DNA of 9,808 nucleotides from Bacteroidota bacterium (GCA_023433685.1 JAEYUD010000185.1:1-9808), one strand, 5' to 3'; numbered from the stretch's first letter, positions 1-7,422 are shown. Notes: generated from the sequence alone by a model not told the origin. Numbers and translations: made by a program.

Positions 1-234
1 ATTGTATCTCTGAACAAACTTTTGAAACAATCCGACCGTTTGATCTCGAAGCTTGACGGTATTATCGACGAGACGACCGGAGGTAAAAACAATCTCGGGA
101 AGCTCCTGTATGACGAAACAGCGTACAACGACCTCCGGAGTACGCTAAAAGAGGCAAAAGACCTGCTTGGACTCGTTAGGAAGCAACTTAATAATGAAGG
201 ATTGAATGTCAAGGCGAATATCAAACTTTTCTAA
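1..234 (+). CDS. MCE/MlaD-family lipid-transport protein, C-terminal end (5' partial)
   Basis: The reading frame is open from the first base and gives 77 residues ending LNVKANIKLF before TAA at 232-234. The tail is a charged, leucine-rich helix (residues about 1-60, including LLYDETAYNDLRSTLKEAKDLL) followed by a short basic beta-like end. This pattern is seen at the C-terminus of MCE-domain proteins (MlaD/Ttg2C type), where the helices follow the MCE fold and help form the lipid-conducting channel. Such proteins are anchored in the inner membrane and work with an MlaFE-type ABC transporter to move phospholipids between membranes. The MCE domain itself and any mlaE/mlaF genes lie outside the window, so the call rests on the tail alone. 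A TTG codon at 22 is internal, not the start. The last 29 bases overlap ggt in another frame, which suggests translational coupling. Confidence 0.68.
   Translation: MVSLNKLLKQSDRLISKLDGIIDETTGGKNNLGKLLYDETAYNDLRSTLKEAKDLLGLVRKQLNNEGLNVKANIKLF
196..200 (+). promoter_or_regulatory. Ribosome binding site for ggt
   Basis: GAAGG sits 5 bases upstream of the ATG at 206, inside the end of the MCE-family gene. It is a good Shine-Dalgarno match at normal spacing. It supports 206 as the ggt start and shows that ggt can be initiated from the same message as the upstream gene. Confidence 0.6.
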
Positions 235-1924
235 AACCGCTTTCTTCATTGTTGTTCTGTTTTTCACGGTCTTTCCTTCAGCACCGGTTTCAGGCACGGC
301 CGACAGTTCTCTTTCAGAAGGAATGGTTGTTTCAGCAGATTCCCTCGCGACGAATGTCGGGGTGGAAATACTTCGCGAAGGTGGTAATGCCGTTGATGCC
401 GCGGTAGCAGTTGGATTTGCATTAGCCGTAACCTATCCGGTTGCCGGAAACATTGGAGGGGGCGGATTCATGGTAATGCGAAGCGCGGACGGTAAAGAAA
501 CAACATTTGACTACAGGGAAAAGGCACCCGCGCTCGCGACCCGCACAATGTACCTCGATAAAGAGGGTAATTTCATCGATTCACTTGCCCAGGAAGGTAT
601 TCTCTCAGCCGGGGTTCCGGGAAGTGTATCCGGTTTATTGGATGCTCTCGAAAAATATGGAACAATGTCCCGTGAGAAAGTGAGCACGCCTGCACTAAAA
701 CTCGCGCGTGACGGATTCCACTTGCCGTTTTCGACCGCTGCATCATTCCATAAGTATAACAGAACATTTAATAAATATCCATCCACTGCCCGGATATTCA
801 CTGATCATGGTGCTCCATTCAAACCGGGTGTCCTGTTTCGGCAGCCAGATCTTGCTTCGACACTTGAGAGGATCATTAGTCAGGGGAAGGATGGATTTTA
901 TAAGGGGAAAACCTCGGAACTCATTGTCACCCAGATGAAAGCTGAACATGGGTTGGTGACTCATGAGGATCTTGCCAACTATCAAACTGTTGAACGCGCG
1001 CCCGTAACCGGTGATTATCGCGGATACAAGGTGATCTCTATGGCGCCTCCGAGTTCGGGAGGCGTTGCATTGATACAGTTGTTGAATATTCTTGAAAATT
1101 TCGACCTTGTGAAAATTGTACACAACTCACCTGAATATGTCCATTACCTCACAGAGGCAATGAGAAGGGTTTATGCTGACAGATCAGAATATCTCGGTGA
1201 CCCTGATTTTTTTAATGTACCAACTGGGAAGTTGCTGTCGAAGAAATATGCCTCGTTTCTGTTTTCGCAGATCGGGAAAAATGCCACCCCTTCTACCGAA
1301 GTCAACCCCGGATTAAAATCCTTTTCTGAAAGTCTCGAAACCACTCATTACTCTGTATTAGACCGGAAGGGAAACGCCGTAAGTGTAACCACTACAATCA
1401 ATTCCGGGTATGGTTCTAAAGTTGTTGTTGAAGGTGCCGGATTCTTTTTGAACAATGAGATGGATGATTTTTCGGCTAAACCGGGTGTACCAAATCAATT
1501 TGGACTTTTGGGAAGCGAGGCCAATTCCATTCAACCCGGGAAGCGGATGCTTAGTTCGATGACCCCGACCATTATACTTAAAGACGGCAAACCTTTCTTG
1601 ATTGTTGGCTCACCCGGAGGTTCAACGATCATAACAGCTGTGCTTCAGGTGATTCTTAATACCATTGATTTTGGGATGGATGTTCGAGAAGCTGTTGACG
1701 CGCCCAGATTCCACCACCAGTGGTTTCCTGATCAAATTTCAATTGAAAGCGGTGTTCTCTCCGGAGAAGGGCTGAGGCAGCTTGAGATGATGGGACATTC
1801 TGTAAAAGAGATACCTTACCTCGGACTGATCGAAGCTATCAGGATTGATGCGGCAACACAAAAGGTTACAGGTGCGTCCGACGGGCGTGGATCCGGAATG
1901 GCGAAAGGGGATGGGAGCAAATGA
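206..1924 (+). CDS. ggt: Gamma-glutamyltransferase (glutathione hydrolase) precursor
   Basis: This 572-residue protein matches the N-terminal-nucleophile gamma-glutamyltransferase family, which cleaves glutathione and other gamma-glutamyl compounds and transfers the glutamyl group to water or amino acids, normally in the periplasm. Residues 1-30 look like a signal peptide (basic start, then FFIVVLFFTVF). The large subunit carries GGNAVDAAVAVGFAL (59-73), the GGGGF loop (84-88) and Arg104 in DYREKAP, the expected alpha-carboxylate-binding Arg. TTHYS begins at Thr379, the expected self-cleavage site and nucleophile, giving a small subunit of about 194 residues. NNEMDDF (416-422), SSMTPT (450-455) and GSPGGS (468-473) complete the pocket and oxyanion hole. 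Spacing equals the E. coli enzyme with a constant offset of 12. Glu418 replaces the E. coli Gln, as in the Bacillus and human enzymes. A lid-loop segment (PGVPNQFGLLG) is present. Start at 206 is supported by GAAGG. It overlaps the MCE gene by 29 bases and acpS by 4. Confidence 0.96.
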   Translation: MSRRISNFSKTAFFIVVLFFTVFPSAPVSGTADSSLSEGMVVSADSLATNVGVEILREGGNAVDAAVAVGFALAVTYPVAGNIGGGGFMVMRSADGKETTFDYREKAPALATRTMYLDKEGNFIDSLAQEGILSAGVPGSVSGLLDALEKYGTMSREKVSTPALKLARDGFHLPFSTAASFHKYNRTFNKYPSTARIFTDHGAPFKPGVLFRQPDLASTLERIISQGKDGFYKGKTSELIVTQMKAEHGLVTHEDLANYQTVERAPVTGDYRGYKVISMAPPSSGGVALIQLLNILENFDLVKIVHNSPEYVHYLTEAMRRVYADRSEYLGDPDFFNVPTGKLLSKKYASFLFSQIGKNATPSTEVNPGLKSFSESLETTHYSVLDRKGNAVSVTTTINSGYGSKVVVEGAGFFLNNEMDDFSAKPGVPNQFGLLGSEANSIQPGKRMLSSMTPTIILKDGKPFLIVGSPGGSTIITAVLQVILNTIDFGMDVREAVDAPRFHHQWFPDQISIESGVLSGEGLRQLEMMGHSVKEIPYLGLIEAIRIDAATQKVTGASDGRGSGMAKGDGSK

Positions 1925-2298
1925 TCGTTGGAACCGGGGTTGATATTATTGAGATCGACAGGATTCAGAAATCGATAGAGACTTATGGAGAGAAATTTCT
2001 GAATAAAATTTACACTCAGACAGAAATAGATTACTGTGCGACAAAAGCTGATAAATACCGCCGCTATGCGGCCAGATTCGCAATAAAAGAGGCAGTATAT
2101 AAATCCGTAATGAAATTTGATGAAACCATTGCCTGGAAAGATATCTCTGTAAAAAATGATGAAGATGGCGCACCACAGCTTGAAGATCTGCCAAAATTGC
2201 TTATCCTCCGATCCAAGGGAGTCGTTATCCATGTTTCGTTGAGTCACTCAAATAATTATGCTGTGGCAACTGCCATTGCCGAGAAAGTACCCGATTAA
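1921..2298 (+). CDS. acpS: Holo-[acyl-carrier-protein] synthase
   Basis: AcpS transfers the 4'-phosphopantetheine arm of coenzyme A to a serine of apo-ACP, activating it for fatty-acid synthesis in the cytoplasm. At 125 residues it has the usual family length. The N-terminal signature IVGTGVDIIEIDRI holds the Mg2+-binding Asp8, and ARFAIKEAVYKSV (51-63) holds Glu57, matching Asp9 and Glu58 of the E. coli enzyme. The later WKDISVKNDEDGAPQL and VSLSHSNNYAVATAI blocks are also typical. The ATG shares an ATGA with the ggt stop (4-base overlap), and purine-rich GGGG (1907-1910) and GGGAG (1913-1917) precede it, so translation is probably coupled to ggt. The two enzymes have no known direct pathway link. 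It is the last gene before the only real intergenic gap in the window. Confidence 0.95.
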   Translation: MIVGTGVDIIEIDRIQKSIETYGEKFLNKIYTQTEIDYCATKADKYRRYAARFAIKEAVYKSVMKFDETIAWKDISVKNDEDGAPQLEDLPKLLILRSKGVVIHVSLSHSNNYAVATAIAEKVPD

Positions 2299-2299
2299 A

Positions 2300-2339
2300 C
2301 CAATCTTTGATTTAATTTGTTTTCTATATAAAAGATTGG
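2300..2339 (+). promoter_or_regulatory. Inverted repeat in AT-rich gap before the HNH gene; possible leader hairpin or promoter region
   Basis: CCAATCTTT (2300-2308) and AAAGATTGG (2331-2339) are perfect inverted copies separated by 22 AT-rich bases. As RNA they could form a 9-bp stem with a large loop. No T-run follows, so this is not a standard intrinsic terminator. The loop includes TATAAA (2327-2332), and TTGATT (2307-2312) lies 14 bases before it, closer than a standard sigma-70 spacing; a promoter here is possible but weakly supported. GGAG at 2338-2341 directly abuts an ATG at 2342, too close to serve as its ribosome binding site. Confidence 0.35.
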
Positions 2340-2376
2340 AGATGGTCAATTCAGCTATCAAAAACATCACTCACCC

Positions 2377-2880
2377 CTGTTTAACACTTTCGTTCTGGTA
2401 CTGAACCAGAGCTATGAGCCCCTGTCCGTTTGCAATGTAAAACGGGCGTTCGATATGATTTATCTTGAAAAAGCTGATCCCGTTCTGGTTGATGAAGAGA
2501 AGCATATCCATTCTGTCACGAGAAGTTTCCCTTATCCTGTTGTTATCAGGCTTCGTAAATATGTTCACATTCCTTACAGACAGGTAATCCTCACGAGAAA
2601 AAATGTTCTAAGAAGGGACTCACATAAATGTGCCTACTGCGGCAGAACTGATCTGTCACTCACAATCGACCACATTATCCCAAGGTCAAGAGGCGGGGCT
2701 GACACATGGGAGAATCTAATCTCCGCGTGTCCGAAGTGTAACAGCAAAAAGGGAGACCGCACCCCTCATGAGGCAGGCATGCCGCTCCTTTTCCAGCCTT
2801 ATGTGCCCAATAACTTGTTTTTTATTAAATTTACAGTTGGCTTTTTAGATAATCGCTGGAAACCATATCTATTCCATTAA
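2377..2880 (+). CDS. HNH endonuclease family protein (start uncertain)
   Basis: This is a small cytoplasmic HNH nuclease-like protein with a zinc-ribbon ββα-metal fold; the biological role of this family is unknown. Numbered from CTG 2377 (167 residues), CAYC supplies Cys85 and Cys88, IDHIIPRSRGG holds Asp98-His99, Asn113 lies in ENLISACPKCN, and Cys118/Cys121 complete the zinc site. The C-terminal RWKPYLFH is also typical. The first ATG is at 2455, but the frame upstream encodes NTFVLVLNQSYEPLSVCNV, which looks like the conserved N-terminal block of the family, so the true start is earlier. The frame is open back to TAA at 2329-2331 and contains no ATG, GTG or TTG. CTG 2377 gives a natural MFNTFVLVLNQ start but has no evident ribosome binding site. 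ATG 2342 would enter this frame if the CCCC run at 2374-2377 had one more C. A database-style call would be 2455-2880. Confidence 0.8.
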   Translation: MFNTFVLVLNQSYEPLSVCNVKRAFDMIYLEKADPVLVDEEKHIHSVTRSFPYPVVIRLRKYVHIPYRQVILTRKNVLRRDSHKCAYCGRTDLSLTIDHIIPRSRGGADTWENLISACPKCNSKKGDRTPHEAGMPLLFQPYVPNNLFFIKFTVGFLDNRWKPYLFH

Positions 2881-2889
2881 TTCCAATTT

Positions 2890-3873
2890 ATGATGACAAA
2901 AAAGAGAATATTAAGCGGGATGCGCCCAACAGGGAAGCTCCATATTGGTCACTATACAGGTGCTCTTGAAAACTGGGTAAAACTGCAGGATGAATACGAA
3001 AACTACCATTTAATAGCTGATTATCACGTTCTTACCACCAATCTGGATTCTTCCAATATTTACGATGATACCATAGATATGGTAACCGATTGGTTAGCCG
3101 TGGGCCTTGATCCCGAGAAGGTTAAAATGTTCAGGCAATCTCAAATTAAAGAGCATGCCGAACTCTTTCTCATCTTCTCAATGCTGATTACTGCTAACCG
3201 TCTGGAAAGGAATCCATCACTTAAAGATCAAGTGAGGGACCTCAACATCCAGCAAATAGTTTACGGACACCTTGGCTACCCGGTTCTCCAGGCAGCAGAC
3301 ATCCTCATCTACAAAGGCGAAGTGGTGCCTGTCGGTGAAGATCAGGTGCCGCATGTTGAGATCACTCGTGAGATCGCGAGGCGGTTTAACAATCAGTACG
3401 GCGAGGTTTTCCCGGAGCCCGCTCCACTTCTGACGGTATTTTCAAGACTTGCCGGGCTTGATGGTGAAGCAAAAATGAGCAAATCACTTGGTAACACCAT
3501 TCTTCTTTCAGATGAGCCGGAAACAGTAAAGCAAAAACTTAGAAAAGCCGTCACAGATGTACAAAAAGTCCGCAAGAATGACCCCGGACGCCCGGAAGTG
3601 TGTGTGGTATTTTCGTATCATAAAAAATTCAATCCCACCGAGGTTGAAGAGATAGAAACAAACTGCCGGAGTGGTGCCCTTGGATGTGTTGATTGCAAGT
3701 TGAACTGCTCGTCCAAAATTTCCGCGTTTCTTGAGCCTGTTCTTGAGAGAAGGAGGAAATATGAAAATGATCGTTCCCTCGTGCTCGATGTGATCGATGC
3801 CGGTGAAAAAGCTGCAAAAATTGTTGCCCACGAAACCATGACCGCGGTCAGAAACAGTATGAATCTGGGATAA
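2890..3873 (+). CDS. trpS: Tryptophanyl-tRNA synthetase
   Basis: A class I aminoacyl-tRNA synthetase that activates tryptophan with ATP and charges tRNA-Trp. The 327-residue length equals typical bacterial TrpRS. The Rossmann domain carries GMRPTGKLHIGHYTGAL with the HIGH box at 18-21, the GEDQ tryptophan-site loop (149-152) and KMSKS at 195-199. Four cysteines, Cys238, Cys259, Cys266 and Cys269 (C-x20-C-x6-C-x2-C), lie in the C-terminal helical domain. They resemble the set that binds a [4Fe-4S] cluster in Thermotoga maritima TrpRS, so cluster binding is plausible but inferred. Cys273 also lies nearby. Two ATG codons occur in tandem at 2890 and 2893 with no clear ribosome binding site, so the start could be one codon later. 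The gene follows the HNH gene by 9 bases and abuts scpA. Confidence 0.96.
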   Translation: MMTKKRILSGMRPTGKLHIGHYTGALENWVKLQDEYENYHLIADYHVLTTNLDSSNIYDDTIDMVTDWLAVGLDPEKVKMFRQSQIKEHAELFLIFSMLITANRLERNPSLKDQVRDLNIQQIVYGHLGYPVLQAADILIYKGEVVPVGEDQVPHVEITREIARRFNNQYGEVFPEPAPLLTVFSRLAGLDGEAKMSKSLGNTILLSDEPETVKQKLRKAVTDVQKVRKNDPGRPEVCVVFSYHKKFNPTEVEEIETNCRSGALGCVDCKLNCSSKISAFLEPVLERRRKYENDRSLVLDVIDAGEKAAKIVAHETMTAVRNSMNLG

Positions 3874-4593
3874 ATGTTCAAGATCAAGCTCAACACTTTT
3901 GAAGGTCCTCTTGACCTTCTTCTCTTCTTCATTAAACGTGATGAGCTTGACATCTACGATATACCCATTTCGTACATAACCACAGAATATCTTAAGTATC
4001 TGGAGATGATCAAGATACTTGATCTGGAGCAGGCCGGTGATTTTATTCTGCTGGCATCAACTCTGATGCACATAAAGGTCAGGATGCTTCTTCCGAAAGA
4101 GATTAACGAACAGGGAGAGGAGATTGATCCCAGGGCTGAACTGGTGCAGCAACTTCTTGAATACAAACGATACAAGGAGATGGCAGAGGAGTTTTCATTT
4201 TTCGAGACAGAGCAGAGAAAAATTTTTTACCGCGGTAATTTCAACCTCGATGAAAGGTCTGCCTTTGATGATACAGGCTTATTACTGAAAAACATCACGG
4301 TCTTCGATCTTGCCAGGGCATTTCAGAAAATAATGTCGAATCTAAAACCCGAACCAGTTCATCAAATAAAAAGGATGCCTGTAACGATCGAGGAACAAAT
4401 GGATTACATCCGCAAAAAGCTTGAGATTGATCGTGAAATAGTTTTTTCAAGACTGGTTACAGGTTTAAAAATGAAAATCCAGATAGTGTACACATTTATT
4501 GCATTGCTGGAGATGGTAAGAATGCAGCTTATTGGTGTTATGGAATCCGAAAATTTTAATGACTTTGTGGTCTACTCGATAAATAATGATTGA
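3874..4593 (+). CDS. scpA: Segregation and condensation protein A
   Basis: ScpA is the kleisin subunit of the bacterial SMC-ScpAB condensin complex, which compacts and separates sister chromosomes. The 239-residue protein starts with the family hallmark FKIKLNTFEGPLDLLLFFI, followed by DELDIYDIPISYITTEYL and the helix QAGDFILLASTLMHIKVRMLLP (about 54-75), which together form the N-terminal SMC-neck-binding domain. A charged, less conserved middle (about 76-160) should bind the ScpB dimer. The C-terminal part (about 165-239), with IVFSRLVTGLKMK and FIALLEMVRMQLIGVMES, is the winged-helix domain that contacts the SMC head. The ATG directly follows the trpS stop (TAAATG), and the last 8 bases overlap scpB, fitting coupled, stoichiometric expression. 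The smc gene is not in this window. Confidence 0.95.
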   Translation: MFKIKLNTFEGPLDLLLFFIKRDELDIYDIPISYITTEYLKYLEMIKILDLEQAGDFILLASTLMHIKVRMLLPKEINEQGEEIDPRAELVQQLLEYKRYKEMAEEFSFFETEQRKIFYRGNFNLDERSAFDDTGLLLKNITVFDLARAFQKIMSNLKPEPVHQIKRMPVTIEEQMDYIRKKLEIDREIVFSRLVTGLKMKIQIVYTFIALLEMVRMQLIGVMESENFNDFVVYSINND

Positions 4594-5227
4594 CGAAATT
4601 TACTTGCCGGTTATCGAAGGTTTGATCTTCGCTTCGGAGGACCCGATAGATGCAGCGGAACTCGTGAGAGCCATTCACGCCATTGACGGTGACCCGGTTT
4701 CTATTACCCCAGAAGACGCTGAGCTGGCGGTTGATATGATCAACCAGCGATACGAACCCTCGCACTTTCCATTCAAGATAGTCCGTATTTCCGGTGGCTT
4801 CATATTTGCCACCAAACCCGAACTTGGCAAGTATCTTGGATACCTGAACTCTGAGAAGATAAAGAGAAGGCTTTCGCAGGCATCGCTCGAAACGCTTTCG
4901 ATAATCGCGTACAAGCAGCCAATAACCAAACCGGATATCGAGGCTATAAGGGGAGTTAATTCTGATTATATCCTTAGCACGCTCCTTGATAAAAGATTGA
5001 TAACCATTGTAGGTCGCGCGGAGACTGTCGGCAGGCCGCTACTCTATGGCACAACTGATGATTTTCTCAAATATTTTGGTCTGAACAGAATCACGGATCT
5101 TCCCAAACCGAGAGAAATTGACGAACTAATGCAGGATGAGGATTTTCTCGAACAAAAGCGGAAACTGCTTATGCAGGCCGTGGAAGAAACGATAGAACTG
5201 GAACTTAAAGATGACAACGAAAATTAG
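4586..5227 (+). CDS. scpB: Segregation and condensation protein B
   Basis: ScpB dimerises and wraps the central part of ScpA, regulating the SMC ATPase ring. The 213-residue protein has two winged-helix domains: the first at about 5-85 (LPVIEGLIFASEDPIDAAEL near its start), the second at about 95-170 containing the family signature LETLSIIAYKQPITKPDIEAIRGV at 101-124 and GRPLLYGTTDDFLKYFGL. The acidic tail (about 175-213) is low in conservation, as usual for the family. The start lies inside the end of scpA (8-base overlap) with no clear Shine-Dalgarno, suggesting re-initiation by ribosomes finishing scpA. The 3' end overlaps the pseudouridine synthase gene by 17 bases. Confidence 0.95.
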   Translation: MIDEIYLPVIEGLIFASEDPIDAAELVRAIHAIDGDPVSITPEDAELAVDMINQRYEPSHFPFKIVRISGGFIFATKPELGKYLGYLNSEKIKRRLSQASLETLSIIAYKQPITKPDIEAIRGVNSDYILSTLLDKRLITIVGRAETVGRPLLYGTTDDFLKYFGLNRITDLPKPREIDELMQDEDFLEQKRKLLMQAVEETIELELKDDNEN

Positions 5228-5930
5228 AATTAACAAATATCTTGCCATGTCGGGTATCGCAAGCAGACGAAAAGCCGAGGAGTATATTTTGGAGGGCCGT
5301 GTTGATGTAAACGGTCAAACAATTATTTCGCTTTCTCATCTGGTAGAGCCCGGGGTGGATGAAGTTGCGCTTGACGGTGAGGTTATCAGATCAGAGGAGA
5401 AAGTCTACATTCTGCTCAACAAGCCATCTGGTTATATAACGTCCGTTTCTGACGACAAAAACCGCCCCACTGTGATTGATCTGGTAAGATCAGGCAAAAG
5501 GATTTTTCCTGTTGGCCGGCTCGACTATGACACCACAGGAGTGCTTTTACTGAGTAACGATGGTGATTTCGCGAATGTAATGCTTCATCCTTCCAACAAG
5601 GTTCAACGTACCTACAATGTAAAGCTTGACAAACCATTTGATCACTCCCATCTGGAACCACTTCTTAAAGGGATTTCGCTCGATGGTGTTAAAGGGAGAT
5701 TTTCAACGGTGATCCCGGACAGAAAGAATCCTAAACTGCTTACGGTGCAGTGTACTGAGGGAAGAAATCTGTTTGTCAAAAGAATGTTTAGAAAACTCGG
5801 TTATTTCGTGGATAAATTGAACAGGAGTGAGTTCGCGGGTTTTACAGTTGACGGGCTTAAGCCCGGAGCGTGGAGAAATATCAGCCGTCAAGAGATCCAG
5901 AATGTACTCTCGAAATACACTCGCGGTTAG
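5211..5930 (+). CDS. rluB: RsuA/RluB/RluE-type rRNA pseudouridine synthase
   Basis: This enzyme converts a uridine to pseudouridine in ribosomal RNA. The 239-residue protein opens with an S4 RNA-binding domain (about 5-50: IRINKYLAMSGIASRRKAEE, GRVDVNGQ), then the catalytic domain with LLNKPSGY (69-76) and FPVGRLDYDTTGVLLLSNDG, where Asp105 of GRLD is the expected catalytic aspartate. NLFVKRMFRKLGYFVDKLNRSEFAG and LKPGAWRNI near the end fit the RluB branch. Position next to scpAB also favours RluB, a common gene order. E. coli RluB modifies 23S U2605; the exact target here cannot be read from sequence. The ATG overlaps scpB by 17 bases and the 3' end overlaps the downstream peptidase gene by 29. 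Confidence 0.9.
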   Translation: MTTKIRINKYLAMSGIASRRKAEEYILEGRVDVNGQTIISLSHLVEPGVDEVALDGEVIRSEEKVYILLNKPSGYITSVSDDKNRPTVIDLVRSGKRIFPVGRLDYDTTGVLLLSNDGDFANVMLHPSNKVQRTYNVKLDKPFDHSHLEPLLKGISLDGVKGRFSTVIPDRKNPKLLTVQCTEGRNLFVKRMFRKLGYFVDKLNRSEFAGFTVDGLKPGAWRNISRQEIQNVLSKYTRG

Positions 5931-7413
5931 TGTACTTTTACTCGTCCTGGTTTCCGGCGAAGCAGTTGGTCAGAAAGACACTTCAAAAGTCACCTCAAGA
6001 TATTGGTCTGCCGGTTCAAAAGAGATATGGCAGTCAATCGATGGTATTTTAAACGATCCCAACCTCTCCGGTGCCAACTGGGGAGTGGTTATACAGGCGG
6101 TTAACTCGGGTGAAGTGCTATACAAGCGGAATGAAAATAAACTTATGAATTCAGCCTCTTTGGTTAAACTCATAACCACCTCCGCGGCACTTTCATACCT
6201 CGGGTCTGACTATACCTATGAAACTCAAATTAGAACCACAGGTACCATAGAGAACGACCAGCTAAAAGGCGATCTGATCGTGGTTGGTTCGGGTGACCCT
6301 ACAATTTCAGGGAAGTTCACCGACCGGGAAGTGTATTCAGTTTTTAATTCCTGGGCAGACAGGCTCCTCGAGCTCGGAGTCACCGGTGTAAACGGCGACC
6401 TTATAGGTTATGATCTATTATTTGATCAGGCCTTACCGGGTGAAGGATGGCAATGGAATCATTTGGTTGAATGGTTCTCTGCTGCTCCTTCGTCGCTGGC
6501 TTTCAATGATAATTCCGTGGATATATTCATTACTCCTGGTACATCCGGAGCATCGGCGAACATTGAGTTGAGTCCTGATACCAGATATATTACAGTGATG
6601 AACGATATCACAACGGTGGGCGGAGACTCGGTAACTGACGTCCAGGTTTCAAGGGTTCCCGGCTCAAATGTGCTTAAACTTGCCGGAAGGATCAACCTTC
6701 GAGATAAATCAATTACACGAAGTGTCTCGGTGGATGATCCAACCGAATTTTTTCTCCAAAACCTGAAGGAAGTATTTCACAGAAGAGGGATCAGGATCAA
6801 GGGCCGGATTAAACTCGCTTCCAGGATGGGTGATCTGATCACTCTTGATGGTACAACTCTCCTCTTCAGACACAAGTCGAGACCCTTTTCTGAAATTGTG
6901 AAGATATGCAACAAAAACAGCCATAACTTTTATGCCGAACAGATTCTTAAAACCATGGGATTGGTTGACAAGGGGTTGGGAACTGTCGAAAACGGTTTGA
7001 AGGTTGAGAATGTTTGGTTAGAGAGGGCTGGTGTAAGCCCAAATTCCATGAGAATCGTCGATGGCAGCGGGTTAAGCTTGCTCAACCTGACTTCCGCGGA
7101 AATATTCGCCAAACTGTTACGATATCTCTATCGCTCCGATGATTTTTCTGTATTCTATAATTCGCTTCCTGTTGCCGGAAGGGACGGATCGATGGCGGAC
7201 CGGCTTTTGGATGGAAGTGCCGCGAATAATCTTCGGGCAAAACCCGGCTTAAATGAAAATGTAAGAAGCCTTGCAGGCTACATTAAGACCGCCGACAACG
7301 AGACGCTTACAGTTGTGTTCATCGCAAACAATTACCTGGTTCCTTACTCGTTTATTGACACGGTAATCGACAAGATTTGTAACAGATTAAGTATTTTGAA
7401 AAGAAAGAAGTAG
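5902..7413 (+). CDS. dacB: D-alanyl-D-alanine carboxypeptidase/endopeptidase, PBP4 type (peptidase S13)
   Basis: PBP4-type enzymes act in the periplasm, removing the terminal D-Ala of peptidoglycan stems and/or cutting cross-links. From ATG 5902 the product is 503 residues with a clear signal peptide (MYSRNTLAVSVLLLVLVSGEAVGQ). An in-frame GTG at 5827 would bury this signal behind 25 residues inside rluB, so I prefer 5902. The SxxK box is SLVK, with nucleophile Ser86 and Lys89; SxN is SHN at 340-342. GDLIVVGSGDPT (123-134) and NGDLIGYDLLF (164-174) are typical S13 blocks, and the roughly 150-residue insert between the boxes fits the family. The third box, normally KTG, reads KPG (447-449) in RAKPGLNENVRSLAGY. 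The substitution affects the beta-strand lining the active site, so activity should not be assumed. It overlaps rluB by 29 bases and precedes lysS by 9. Confidence 0.92.
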   Translation: MYSRNTLAVSVLLLVLVSGEAVGQKDTSKVTSRYWSAGSKEIWQSIDGILNDPNLSGANWGVVIQAVNSGEVLYKRNENKLMNSASLVKLITTSAALSYLGSDYTYETQIRTTGTIENDQLKGDLIVVGSGDPTISGKFTDREVYSVFNSWADRLLELGVTGVNGDLIGYDLLFDQALPGEGWQWNHLVEWFSAAPSSLAFNDNSVDIFITPGTSGASANIELSPDTRYITVMNDITTVGGDSVTDVQVSRVPGSNVLKLAGRINLRDKSITRSVSVDDPTEFFLQNLKEVFHRRGIRIKGRIKLASRMGDLITLDGTTLLFRHKSRPFSEIVKICNKNSHNFYAEQILKTMGLVDKGLGTVENGLKVENVWLERAGVSPNSMRIVDGSGLSLLNLTSAEIFAKLLRYLYRSDDFSVFYNSLPVAGRDGSMADRLLDGSAANNLRAKPGLNENVRSLAGYIKTADNETLTVVFIANNYLVPYSFIDTVIDKICNRLSILKRKK

Positions 7414-7417
7414 AGGA
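7412..7417 (+). promoter_or_regulatory. Ribosome binding site deciding the lysS TTG start
   Basis: AGAGGA overlaps the dacB stop codon and lies 5 bases before the TTG at 7423. This strong Shine-Dalgarno match at ideal spacing, together with protein length, supports TTG as the real lysS start despite being a rarer initiation codon. Confidence 0.7.
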
Positions 7418-7422
7418 ATAAA

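Noticed and set aside
743..1123. Open frame of 126 codons on the minus strand within ggt.
   Set aside because: It lies antisense to strongly conserved ggt coding sequence and its translation shows no recognisable domain.
1816..2247. Open frame of 143 codons on the minus strand across the ggt/acpS junction.
   Set aside because: Its product is antisense to two well-supported genes, rich in Phe, Ile and Cys as expected from a reverse frame, and has no domain signature.
5852..5865. Perfect 14-base palindrome CGGGCTTAAGCCCG shortly upstream of the dacB start.
   Set aside because: It lies in rluB codons for the conserved GLKPG segment, gives only a 5-bp stem with a TTAA loop, has no T-run, and is best explained by codon choice.
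5827..5901. Upstream GTG start giving a dacB product 25 residues longer.
   Set aside because: It would place 25 polar residues ahead of a clear signal peptide and lies deep in rluB; ATG 5902 fits better.
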